Assembly (NCBI GenBank): GCA_938040725.1
Contig: CALHZX010000121.1
Coordinates: 1-10,244 of the forward strand
DNA: 10,244 nt
Direction: 5' to 3'
Origin: an uncultured Actinomyces sp.
GTDB taxonomy: Bacteria > Actinomycetota > Actinomycetes > Actinomycetales > Actinomycetaceae
The stretch's first letter is position 1, and the number at the start of each line of letters is the position of its first letter. The position numbers and the translations under genes are program-made. Below, piece by piece: positions 1 through 5,561 of the stretch. Below the pieces are notes generated by a model. That model saw nothing but the letters and a program-made list of their open reading frames with translations. It was not told where the DNA came from and ran no database searches.

Positions 1-584
1 GCGAAGGCTCGCAGCTGGGACTGGGGGACTCGGTCTACCAGCGCCTGCTCAAGGAGCGCATCATTTGGCTGGGCGGCGAGGTCCGCGACGACAATGCGAA
101 TGCGATCTGTGCGCAGTTGCTGCTGCTCGCGGCCGAGGACCCGGACCGCGACATCTATCTGTACATCAACTCGCCCGGCGGGTCGGTGACAGCCGGCATG
201 GCCATCTACGACACGATGCAGTACATCAAGCCGGATGTCGTCACGGTCGGCATGGGTCTGGCCGCGTCGATGGGCCAGTTCCTGCTCACCGCGGGCGCCC
301 CCGGCAAGCGCTACATCACGCCCCACACCCGCGTCTTGCTGCACCAGCCCCTCGGCGGCGCAGGCGGCTCCGCGACGGAGATCCGCATTAACGCGGATCT
401 GATCTTAGGCATGAAGAAGGAACTCGCTGCGATCACCGCGGCCCGTACGGGCAAGACCGTCGAGCAGGTGGAAGCCGACGGCGATCGCGACCACTGGTTC
501 ACGGCGCAGGAAGCCCTCGAGTACGGCTTCGTCGACCGCGTGATCGACACCCCGCAGGAGATTGGAACGCGAGGAGAAAACTGA
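1..584 (+). CDS. clpP1: ATP-dependent Clp protease proteolytic subunit ClpP1 (5'-truncated by the window edge)
   Basis: Serine protease subunit that forms the degradation chamber with ClpP2 and is fed by ClpX or ClpC. The frame is open from base 3 and gives 193 residues. By alignment from memory with mycobacterial ClpP1, only about ten N-terminal residues are missing. The catalytic triad is present at fragment residues Ser89 (AASMG), His114 (LLHQP) and Asp163 (DRDHW). The spacings of 25 and 49 residues match E. coli ClpP. The oligomer-handle motif YINSPGG (54-60) and the AIYDTMQYIKPD stretch (67-78) are intact. The TGA stop shares one base with the clpP2 start, so the two are translationally coupled, which fits the obligate mixed ClpP1P2 complex known in actinobacteria. 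The promoter must lie upstream of the window. Identity is secure; the 1-versus-2 numbering rests on gene order and resemblance to mycobacterial ClpP1. Confidence 0.95.
   Translation, partial: EGSQLGLGDSVYQRLLKERIIWLGGEVRDDNANAICAQLLLLAAEDPDRDIYLYINSPGGSVTAGMAIYDTMQYIKPDVVTVGMGLAASMGQFLLTAGAPGKRYITPHTRVLLHQPLGGAGGSATEIRINADLILGMKKELAAITAARTGKTVEQVEADGDRDHWFTAQEALEYGFVDRVIDTPQEIGTRGEN
201..233 (+). repeat. 33-bp segment of clpP1 repeated exactly in clpP2
   Basis: These 33 bases encode the AIYDTMQYIKP region and are identical to 860-892 in clpP2. A second exact match of 22 bases (160-181 and 819-840, encoding YINSPGG) has the same 659-base offset. The identity lies inside conserved paralogous coding sequence. 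Nucleotide identity including synonymous positions is more than protein conservation requires, so recent gene conversion or shared codon bias could both explain it. Confidence 0.85.
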
Positions 585-1228
585 TGAGCACCCAGCCCTA
601 CTTTGAGGCGGTCGCCCGCCAGATGCCGCAGGCCCGCTACGTTCTGCCTGACTTCGAGGAGCGCACGGCCTACGGTTTTCGCCGCCAGAACCCCTACACG
701 AAGCTGTTCGAGGACCGCATCGTGTTCCTGGGTGTGCAGGTGGATGACGCCAGCGCGGATGATGTTATGGCGCAGCTGCTGGTCCTGGAGTCCCAGGATC
801 CGGATTCGCTGATCACCATGTACATCAACTCGCCCGGCGGCTCCTTCACGGCGCTGACCGCCATCTACGACACGATGCAGTACATCAAGCCGCAGATCCA
901 GACGGTGTGCCTGGGCCAGGCTGCCTCGGCCGCCGCCGTGCTGCTGGCCGCAGGCTCGCCCGGCAAGCGCCTGGCGCTGCCCAACGCCCGCGTCCTCATC
1001 CACCAGCCGGCGATGGAGGGTATGCAGGGGCAGGCCTCGGACATCCAGATCGTTGCTGACGAGATTGATCGCATGCGCGCGTGGCTCGAGGACACTATCT
1101 CGAAGCACTCGGGCAAGCCGGTGGAGCAGGTGCGCCGCGACATTGAGCGCGACAAGATCCTGACCGCCCCGCAGGCCGCCGAATACGGCCTGATCGACCA
1201 GGTCTTGGAGTCCCGCAAGGCTCTGTGA
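584..1228 (+). CDS. clpP2: ATP-dependent Clp protease proteolytic subunit ClpP2
   Basis: Second ClpP paralogue, 214 residues. In actinobacteria it forms one heptameric ring of the mixed ClpP1P2 tetradecamer. The triad is Ser115 (QAASAAA), His140 (LIHQP) and Asp190 (ERDKI). The N-terminal stretch RYVLPDFEERTAYGF followed by NPYTKLFEDRIVFLGVQVDD is characteristic of actinobacterial ClpP2 and closely resembles the mycobacterial protein as I recall it. That N-terminal block sets it apart from ClpP1, which starts directly with an SVYQRLLKER-type helix. The ATG overlaps the clpP1 stop by one base and is preceded by GAGGAG at 571-576, inside clpP1, so the start is well supported. It ends in RKAL, 12 bases before a hairpin terminator, which suggests clpP1P2 is transcribed separately from clpX. 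Confidence 0.96.
   Translation: MSTQPYFEAVARQMPQARYVLPDFEERTAYGFRRQNPYTKLFEDRIVFLGVQVDDASADDVMAQLLVLESQDPDSLITMYINSPGGSFTALTAIYDTMQYIKPQIQTVCLGQAASAAAVLLAAGSPGKRLALPNARVLIHQPAMEGMQGQASDIQIVADEIDRMRAWLEDTISKHSGKPVEQVRRDIERDKILTAPQAAEYGLIDQVLESRKAL
860..892 (+). repeat. 33-bp segment of clpP2, exact copy of 201-233
   Basis: Second member of the exact 33-base repeat described at 201-233, in the same reading frame and orientation. It is internal to clpP2 and gives the pair a short homologous tract 659 bases apart. Confidence 0.85.
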
Positions 1229-1240
1229 CTCCTCTTTGTT

Positions 1241-1299
1241 GACGAGGCCGCGGCTTTCCCGCACCTGTTCGTGCGGTGGTTGCCACGGCCTCGTTCTTT
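1241..1299 (+). terminator. Branched hairpin terminator after clpP2
   Basis: The outer stem pairs 1242-1253 (ACGAGGCCGCGG) with 1283-1294 and has a single C-A mismatch in 12 pairs. Inside the loop, 1259-1264 (CCGCAC) pairs perfectly with 1271-1276 (GTGCGG). A T-rich stretch (TTCTTT, 1294-1299) follows. The structure starts 13 bases after the clpP2 stop, fitting an intrinsic terminator that isolates clpP1P2 from clpX. Confidence 0.75.
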
Positions 1300-1346
1300 G
1301 CGCGCGCCGCCCGGTGCAGCGTTGCGGCACCTGAGTGCGGTGACAT

Positions 1347-1375
1347 TTGTGAGCTGCTGGTGAAGATTTTGTAAC
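1347..1375 (+). promoter_or_regulatory. Candidate clpX promoter in the 256-base clpP2-clpX gap
   Basis: TTGTGA (1347-1352) and TGTAAC (1370-1375) each match four of six bases of the sigma-70 consensus and are 17 bases apart. This would give a transcript starting near 1382 with a leader of about 100 bases. The leader includes a T-rich run (1396-1401) and a TGCTAGTAAGTGCGAAA segment that only loosely resembles a ClgR operator, with the wrong spacing. Nothing else is recognisable between the terminator and clpX. The call rests on spacing and weak hexamers only. Confidence 0.3.
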
Positions 1376-1473
1376 AATTGGCGTGCCCGCGCGGATTTTT
1401 TGCGCGTGTGGACTACGTTGTTTGCTAGTAAGTGCGAAAGTGCATCCGACCGAACGGCAAAACGTTCAACACC

Positions 1474-1480
1474 TTGGAGG
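1474..1480 (+). promoter_or_regulatory. Ribosome binding site that fixes the clpX start
   Basis: TTGGAGG lies four bases before GTG at 1485. The open frame continues upstream to 1383, but no comparable site or conserved protein sequence is found there. This site therefore selects GTG 1485 as the real start. Confidence 0.85.
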
Positions 1481-1484
1481 TCTC

Positions 1485-2744
1485 GTGGCTCGTCTGACTG
1501 ATGGCGCGGAACTGCTCAAGTGCTCCTTCTGTGGGAAGAGTCAGAAGCAGGTGCGTAAGCTCATCGGTGGCTCCGGCGCGTATATCTGCGACGAGTGCAT
1601 TGAGCTGTGCAACGAGATCATCGAGGAGGAACTCGGTTCACAGCAGTCCTCCTCGTCGACGACGCCGCTGCCAAAGCCGCGCGAAATCAACGAATTCTTG
1701 AACACGTGGGTGATCGGCCAGGACCGTGCCAAGCGCGCCCTGTCGGTGGCCGTGTACAACCACTACAAGCGCGTGCGCTCGCGCGAGGCTGGCAACGCTG
1801 AGGACATGCTGGGCACCAAGTCCAACATCCTCCTGCTGGGCCCCACGGGCACGGGCAAGACCCACCTGGCGCGCTGCCTCGCCCGTCTCCTCGACGTGCC
1901 CTTCGCAATCGTGGACGCGACCGCCCTGACCGAGGCCGGCTACGTGGGCGAGGACGTGGAGAATATTCTCCTGCGCCTCATCCAGGAGGCCGACGGCGAC
2001 ATCAAGAAGGCTGAGAAGGGCATCATCTACGTCGACGAGATCGACAAGATCGGCCGAAAAGCTGAGAACGCTTCGATCACCCGCGACGTGTCAGGCGAGG
2101 GCGTCCAGCAGGCCCTCTTGAAGATCATCGAGGGCACGGTCGCCTCCGTGCCTCCCACGGGCGGTCGTAAGCACCCCCACCAGCAGTTCCTAGAGATCGA
2201 CACCTCCGGCATCCTCTTCATCGCTGCCGGTGCCTTCGCGGGCATCGAGGACATCGTGAAGGGCCGCCTGGGTCGCCGCTCGACGGGCTTCGGCTCCGAG
2301 CTGAAGAGCACCTCCGAGATGGGCGACCTCTACGAGGCCGTGTCCGCCGAGGACCTGCACAAGTTCGGCATGATCCCCGAGTTCATCGGCCGTCTGCCCA
2401 TCCTGACCTCCACGAAGGAGCTCACGGAGAAGGACCTCGTGCGCGTCCTCACCGAGCCGTCGAACTCGCTCGTGCGCCAGTACCAGCACCTCTTCGAGCT
2501 GGACGGTATCGACCTGGAGTTCACCCACGAGGCGCTCCTGGCCATCGCGGCGCGTGCCAACGAGCGCAAGACGGGTGCCCGCGGCCTGTCCTCGATCATG
2601 GAGCAGACCCTGTCGGACCTCATGTTCGACCTGCCCAGCCGCGACGACGTCGCCCGCGTGGTCATCACCCGCGACCTCGTCGAGGGCGTTGGCCCCGCTG
2701 AGCTCTACCCGGAACGCTCCTCGGAAGGCAAGCGCAGCGCCTGA
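1485..2744 (+). CDS. clpX: ATP-dependent Clp protease ATP-binding subunit ClpX
   Basis: AAA+ unfoldase that recognises tagged or adaptor-delivered substrates and threads them into ClpP1P2. The protein has 419 residues, the usual ClpX size. In order: a C4 zinc-binding domain with Cys13, Cys16, Cys35 and Cys38; a Ser/Thr-rich linker (52-61); Walker A GPTGTGKT (119-126); pore-1 loop GYVG (152-155); Walker B with DE at 184-185; RKH pore loop (228-230); the ClpP-docking loop, where the IGF tripeptide reads TGF (267-269); arginine finger in PEFIGR (Arg303); and sensor-2 GARGL (364-368). The start is GTG 1485, chosen because a GGAGG site lies just upstream and MARLTDGAELLKC matches ClpX N-termini. 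It has its own leader after the clpP1P2 terminator. The polar Thr in the docking tripeptide is mildly unusual. Confidence 0.97.
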   Translation: MARLTDGAELLKCSFCGKSQKQVRKLIGGSGAYICDECIELCNEIIEEELGSQQSSSSTTPLPKPREINEFLNTWVIGQDRAKRALSVAVYNHYKRVRSREAGNAEDMLGTKSNILLLGPTGTGKTHLARCLARLLDVPFAIVDATALTEAGYVGEDVENILLRLIQEADGDIKKAEKGIIYVDEIDKIGRKAENASITRDVSGEGVQQALLKIIEGTVASVPPTGGRKHPHQQFLEIDTSGILFIAAGAFAGIEDIVKGRLGRRSTGFGSELKSTSEMGDLYEAVSAEDLHKFGMIPEFIGRLPILTSTKELTEKDLVRVLTEPSNSLVRQYQHLFELDGIDLEFTHEALLAIAARANERKTGARGLSSIMEQTLSDLMFDLPSRDDVARVVITRDLVEGVGPAELYPERSSEGKRSA

Positions 2745-2758
2745 GTCCGCCCGCTACA

Positions 2759-2780
2759 CTGAGGTCAGTTGAGACCTTAG
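2759..2780 (+). promoter_or_regulatory. Hairpin abutting the chorismate mutase ribosome binding site, with a candidate -10
   Basis: CTGAGGTC (2759-2766) pairs with GACCTTAG (2773-2780) in eight pairs, one of them G-U, around a six-base loop. The Shine-Dalgarno GGGAGG begins at the next base (2781). TACACT (2755-2760) is a possible -10 hexamer overlapping the left arm, with no good -35 inside the clpX end. If transcription comes from clpX, this is an RNA stem that could tune initiation or act as a weak terminator. If TACACT is a promoter, the palindrome is better read as an operator. Confidence 0.4.
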
Positions 2781-2790
2781 GGGAGGAACA

Positions 2791-3147
2791 ATGGCACAGT
2801 GTGACGAGGCTTCGGTGGCCGCTTCGGCGGATGCGGGCGTGAGCGGCATTCCCGCCGAGCTGGCGGAGGCTCGCGCAACGATCGACAACATCGACGCTGC
2901 CCTCGTGCACATTCTCGCCGAGCGCTTCCGCTGCACCCAGCGCGTCGGGCACATCAAGGCTCGCCTGGACCTGCCTCCTGCCGACCCGGATCGCGAGGCT
3001 CGTCAGGTCGAGCGCCTGCGTACCCTGGCGGCGTCCTCCGGCCTCGACCCCGATTTCGCCGAGAAGTTCCTGGGCTTCATGGTCCGCGAGGTCATCCGCC
3101 ACCACGAGGACATCAAGGCCGAGTACGACGAGGGTTCGTGCCTCTAA
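2791..3147 (+). CDS. aroQ: Monofunctional AroQ-type chorismate mutase
   Basis: Converts chorismate to prephenate, the branch step towards phenylalanine and tyrosine; no secretion signal, so cytosolic. The 118-residue protein is a single AroQ helical domain (about 20-112) with a short variable N-terminus. Aligned by eye with the E. coli P-protein mutase domain, the active-site residues are Arg28, Arg45, Lys56, Asp65, Arg68 and Glu69 (E. coli R11, R28, K39, D48, R51, E52). The E. coli Gln88 position is His105, in VIRHHEDI. I recall this His as normal for the small free-standing subfamily with RATIDNIDAALVHILAERF, so activity is still expected. The ATG follows GGGAGGAACA. The gene sits 46 bases after clpX with no regulatory or prephenate dehydratase domain attached, so any allosteric control would come from a partner elsewhere. 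Confidence 0.9.
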   Translation: MAQCDEASVAASADAGVSGIPAELAEARATIDNIDAALVHILAERFRCTQRVGHIKARLDLPPADPDREARQVERLRTLAASSGLDPDFAEKFLGFMVREVIRHHEDIKAEYDEGSCL

Positions 3148-3151
3148 AACA

Positions 3152-3184
3152 CGCGCTGGGGGAGTGCCAAGCCCCGGCCACGCG
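3152..3184 (+). terminator. Weak hairpin after the chorismate mutase gene
   Basis: CTGGGG (3156-3161) pairs with CCCCGG (3172-3177), including one G-U pair. CGCG at 3152-3155 can extend the stem with CGCG at 3181-3184 across a three-base bulge. There is no T-tract, so termination would be inefficient or factor-assisted. It begins four bases after the stop codon. Confidence 0.35.
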
Positions 3185-3220
3185 AACTCTCAGGGTTGTC
3201 TGACGAAATTCTGCGCGCGC

Positions 3221-3253
3221 TTTCGGATAGTTTTCAGGTACCTTTCAGGCTTG
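3221..3253 (+). promoter_or_regulatory. Three tandem 11-bp repeats, likely response-regulator binding site
   Basis: Three contiguous 11-base units start at 3221 (TTTCGGATAGT), 3232 (TTTCAGGTACC) and 3243 (TTTCAGGCTTG). Each is a conserved heptamer TTTCRGR followed by four variable bases. Direct repeats with one-helical-turn spacing are the known architecture of OmpR/PhoB-family operators; for example, actinobacterial PhoP uses 7+4 units. The last unit ends seven bases before a good -10 and covers the -35 position, as expected for an activator-dependent promoter. No two-component genes are in the window, so the regulator is unknown. Confidence 0.6.
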
Positions 3254-3260
3254 TGATCTC

Positions 3261-3266
3261 TAATAT
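3261..3266 (+). promoter_or_regulatory. -10 element of the export operon promoter
   Basis: TAATAT at 3261-3266 lies in the most AT-rich stretch of the intergenic region, about 50 bases before the lipoprotein start. The -35 position, about 17 bases upstream (3238-3243, GTACCT), does not resemble TTGACA and sits within the 11-bp repeats. This supports activator dependence. No other promoter-like sequence is visible before the four overlapping genes. Confidence 0.55.
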
Positions 3267-3316
3267 ATCCAGGCAGTGAGAACCACAGCCCCACAGTAGT
3301 CCACAAGGAGTTTTCG

Positions 3317-3793
3317 ATGAAGAATCGCGCCCAGACGCGCGCCCTCGCCGTCATCGCCATCACCCTGGCAGCGGCCCTCAGCGCATGCGGCTCGACCGGC
3401 TCGACCGGCTCGTCCGCCTCCAGCGCTAAGAGCCCAAGCTCGGCGGCCACCAACGCGGCCAGCAACGACCCCAACCTGGTTTTCGCTCAGTGCATGCGTG
3501 AGAAGGGCTTCGACGTGCCCGACACCGGGCTGACGCCCGAGCAGATCAAGGACAACTCCGATGCTTTCAACTCGGCGCTCAACGAGTGCATGACGAAGGT
3601 GTCGGGTCTGACGGGCGACGACGATCTGACGAAGGATCCGAATGGACGTGAAGCCCTCGTCAAGGGCGCCCAGTGCCTGCGCGATCTTGGTTACGACGTG
3701 AAGGACCCCGAGCCGGGCAAGGGCGTCAACATCCAGGACATCCCGCAGGATGCTCTGAACAAGTGCTTCGGTAACCCCGGAGGCGCGAAGTGA
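3317..3793 (+). CDS. Small lipoprotein with a duplicated Cys motif
   Basis: Unnamed secreted lipoprotein, 158 residues. It starts with MKNRAQTR, a hydrophobic segment (9-20) and the lipobox LSAC, with lipidation expected at Cys24. A flexible Gly/Ser/Thr/Ala linker (25-50) follows. The rest is two copies of one motif: FAQCMREKGFDVPD (56-69) and GAQCLRDLGYDVKD (117-130), each followed by a second Cys about 31 residues later (Cys59/Cys91 and Cys120/Cys150). Two disulfide-bonded repeats are likely. I recall similar CMR-x-x-G motifs in actinobacterial lipoproteins next to MacA/MacB-like transporters, but know of no assigned function. AAGGAG (3305-3310) precedes the ATG, and the stop overlaps the adaptor GTG. 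It may be a substrate-binding or sensory accessory of the transporter; this is inference only. Confidence 0.88.
   Translation: MKNRAQTRALAVIAITLAAALSACGSTGSTGSSASSAKSPSSAATNAASNDPNLVFAQCMREKGFDVPDTGLTPEQIKDNSDAFNSALNECMTKVSGLTGDDDLTKDPNGREALVKGAQCLRDLGYDVKDPEPGKGVNIQDIPQDALNKCFGNPGGAK
3389..3415 (+). repeat. 9-bp tandem repeat coding the linker after the lipid anchor
   Basis: Two exact units GGCTCGACC (3389-3397, 3398-3406) and a third with one change (3407-3415) encode Gly-Ser-Thr, Gly-Ser-Thr, Gly-Ser directly after the lipidated Cys. Slippage would change the linker by three residues without a frameshift. Confidence 0.8.
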
Positions 3794-4866
3794 ATTGTCG
3801 ACGCACCTCACGCTTCGCCGCAGCACTAGCGATGGTGGCGGTCGCGGGAATGACCCTGTCGGCCTGCTCGGGCGCTCAAGCCGAGGCCGATGCCCCGCAG
3901 TCCTTTAACGGTGCCACCGCGACCGTCACCCGCGGGGACCTGGTCGGTGAGACCACCGTCCAGGGGTCCCTCCACTACGCCGACTCCTACACCCTCAAGA
4001 GCGCCTTTGAAGGCGTCGTCACAGCCCTGCCCACGCCCGGCACAACCCTCACCCAGGGATCACACGTGTACACGGTCGCCGGGAACAACACCTATTTGCT
4101 CCACGGCTCCACCCCCGCCTGGCGCACGTTCGAGGAGGGCATGAGCGACGGCGAGGACGTGCAACAGCTGGAGACCGCACTCGAAGCCCTCGGATACTTC
4201 GAGGCCACCCCCAACGCCCACTTCGACTGGAACACCATCGCTGCGATCAAGAGGTGGCAAAAGGCCCTGTCTCTGCCCCAAAGCGGCTCCCTGCCGCTGG
4301 GCACCGTGCTCTTCGCCCCTGAAGACCTGCGCATCGGTGCGCTCAAGGCCCGCGTCGGCACCAGCGCCACGATGGAGACGGAGCTGTTCACTGCCTCGTC
4401 CTCGCGTCAGGTGATTTCCGCGAACCTGAAGCTCTCTGACCAGGCACTGGGCGTCGTCGGCAACTCCGTGACCGTGCGGCTACCCGGTTCGGCGACGACA
4501 ACGACCGGGACGATCACCTCCGTGGAACCGCCCCGCGAGAAGGAAAGCGAAGAAGGCAGCAAGGAGACGAACAAGGAGAGGATCATCCCGATCACGGTCA
4601 CCCCCGATGACACCTCCGCCCTGGAAGGCTTCCAGGAGGCCTCCGTCTCCCTGGGCCTGACCTCTGAGACCCGCAAGGGTGTCCTGTCCGTGCCCTTGGG
4701 TGCCCTCGTTGCTCTCAGCACCGACCAGTTCGGCGTCGAGGTCGTGGATGAGAAGGGCGAAGTTCGTCGGGTTCCCGTCACCGTCGGCCTGTTCGCGGGT
4801 GACCGCGTCGAAGTGAGTGGCGATGAGATCGCCGAAGGCCAGCGCGTGGTGGTGCCCAACCGATGA
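3790..4866 (+). CDS. MacA-like lipoprotein adaptor with a peptidoglycan-binding domain
   Basis: Extracytoplasmic adaptor of an ABC export system, 358 residues. The start is GTG 3790, overlapping the lipoprotein stop (GTGA) with GGAGG at 3779-3783. The signal peptide ends in the lipobox LSAC with Cys26, so the protein is membrane-anchored by lipid. A beta-rich half follows (about 42-105, including GVVTALPTPGTTLTQG). A PG_binding_1-type domain (about 120-178) carries the DVQQLETALEALGYF helix and TIAAIKRWQKA motif. A second beta-rich part then resembles the HlyD/MacA membrane-proximal domains. Residues 249-264 are a highly charged Glu/Lys-rich insert. In actinobacteria this architecture typically precedes MacB-like ATPase and permease genes, as here. 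With no outer membrane expected, the adaptor probably links the permease to the cell wall. Substrate unknown. Confidence 0.87.
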   Translation: MNCRRTSRFAAALAMVAVAGMTLSACSGAQAEADAPQSFNGATATVTRGDLVGETTVQGSLHYADSYTLKSAFEGVVTALPTPGTTLTQGSHVYTVAGNNTYLLHGSTPAWRTFEEGMSDGEDVQQLETALEALGYFEATPNAHFDWNTIAAIKRWQKALSLPQSGSLPLGTVLFAPEDLRIGALKARVGTSATMETELFTASSSRQVISANLKLSDQALGVVGNSVTVRLPGSATTTTGTITSVEPPREKESEEGSKETNKERIIPITVTPDDTSALEGFQEASVSLGLTSETRKGVLSVPLGALVALSTDQFGVEVVDEKGEVRRVPVTVGLFAGDRVEVSGDEIAEGQRVVVPNR

Positions 4867-5561
4867 GCCACATTCTGCAACTGACCGACGTGCACCGGTC
4901 GTTTGGCTCGCCGCCCGTGCACGCCTGCAACGGAGTATCCCTGAGCGTCGACGAGGGCGAGTTCGTCGCCATCGTAGGCCCCTCAGGCTCCGGTAAATCC
5001 ACCCTGCTCAACCTGATCGGAACGCTGGACCGGCCCACCTCGGGAAGCGTGTGCATCAACGGCACGGACGTGTCCTCCCTGCGAGACACCGAGCTGTCGG
5101 GCGTGCGCTCCTCCCTGATTGGGTTCGTGTTCCAGCAGTTCCACCTCACGGCCGGCGTGTCCGCCCTGGATAACGTCGCTGACGGCCTGCTCTACCGGGG
5201 AGTGCCGCGAGCCAAGCGGCGTGAGGCGGCCCGCGAAGCCCTGACCCGCGTGGGGCTGGGGCACCGCATGGACCACAAGCCCCACCAGATGTCGGGCGGC
5301 GAACGCCAGAGGGTCGCTATCGCCAGGGCCATCATCGGCCACCCAGCCCTGCTGTTGGCTGATGAGCCCACCGGCAATCTTGACTCGCGTTCGGGTGCTT
5401 CGATCGTTGAGCTCCTGCGGGAGCTCAACGATGCCGGCACCACCATCATCGTGATCACTCACGACAACGAATTGGCAGCGTCGCTGCCTCGCCAGATCGC
5501 CATCCGTGATGGCGAGATCGTTTCCGACTCTGCGCACCCGGGAGGTGGCCATGACGAGTAA
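4863..5561 (+). CDS. ABC transporter ATP-binding protein (MacB/LolD type)
   Basis: Cytoplasmic ATPase that powers the permease encoded next, 232 residues. Visible motifs: Walker A GPSGSGKST (39-47), Q-loop in FVFQQF (Gln91-92), signature MSGGERQR (143-150, Met in place of the usual Leu), Walker B LLLADEP (164-170 region), D-loop GNLD (171-174) and H-switch His200 in VITHD. The QQFHLTAGVSALDNV stretch and the sequence around it are typical of the MacB/LolD/FtsE group, which drives mechanotransmission-type export and not bulk import. The ATG overlaps the adaptor stop (ATGA), and the 3' end overlaps the permease by 11 bases. The ATPase is a separate protein, as is usual in Gram-positives, and not the ATPase-permease fusion of proteobacterial MacB. 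Confidence 0.95.
   Translation: MSHILQLTDVHRSFGSPPVHACNGVSLSVDEGEFVAIVGPSGSGKSTLLNLIGTLDRPTSGSVCINGTDVSSLRDTELSGVRSSLIGFVFQQFHLTAGVSALDNVADGLLYRGVPRAKRREAAREALTRVGLGHRMDHKPHQMSGGERQRVAIARAIIGHPALLLADEPTGNLDSRSGASIVELLRELNDAGTTIIVITHDNELAASLPRQIAIRDGEIVSDSAHPGGGHDE
5541..5546 (+). promoter_or_regulatory. Ribosome binding site that fixes the permease start
   Basis: GGAGGT lies four bases before ATG 5551, inside the ATPase gene. An in-frame ATG at 5506 would add 15 residues that only re-read ATPase coding sequence and has no comparable site. ATG 5551 is therefore the start. Confidence 0.8.

Noticed and set aside
311..1330. Minus-strand open frame of 339 residues across clpP1-clpP2
   Set aside because: It is antisense to two well-supported genes and to the terminator, and shows no recognisable protein motifs.
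1423..1440. A ClgR-like operator upstream of clpX (TTTGC...GCGAAA)
   Set aside because: The half-sites are eight bases apart, not the roughly five expected between CGC and GCG, and the left half is imperfect.
1383..1484. N-terminal extension of clpX from an upstream start at 1383
   Set aside because: The extension resembles no ClpX N-terminus and lacks a ribosome binding site, while GTG 1485 has GGAGG four bases upstream.
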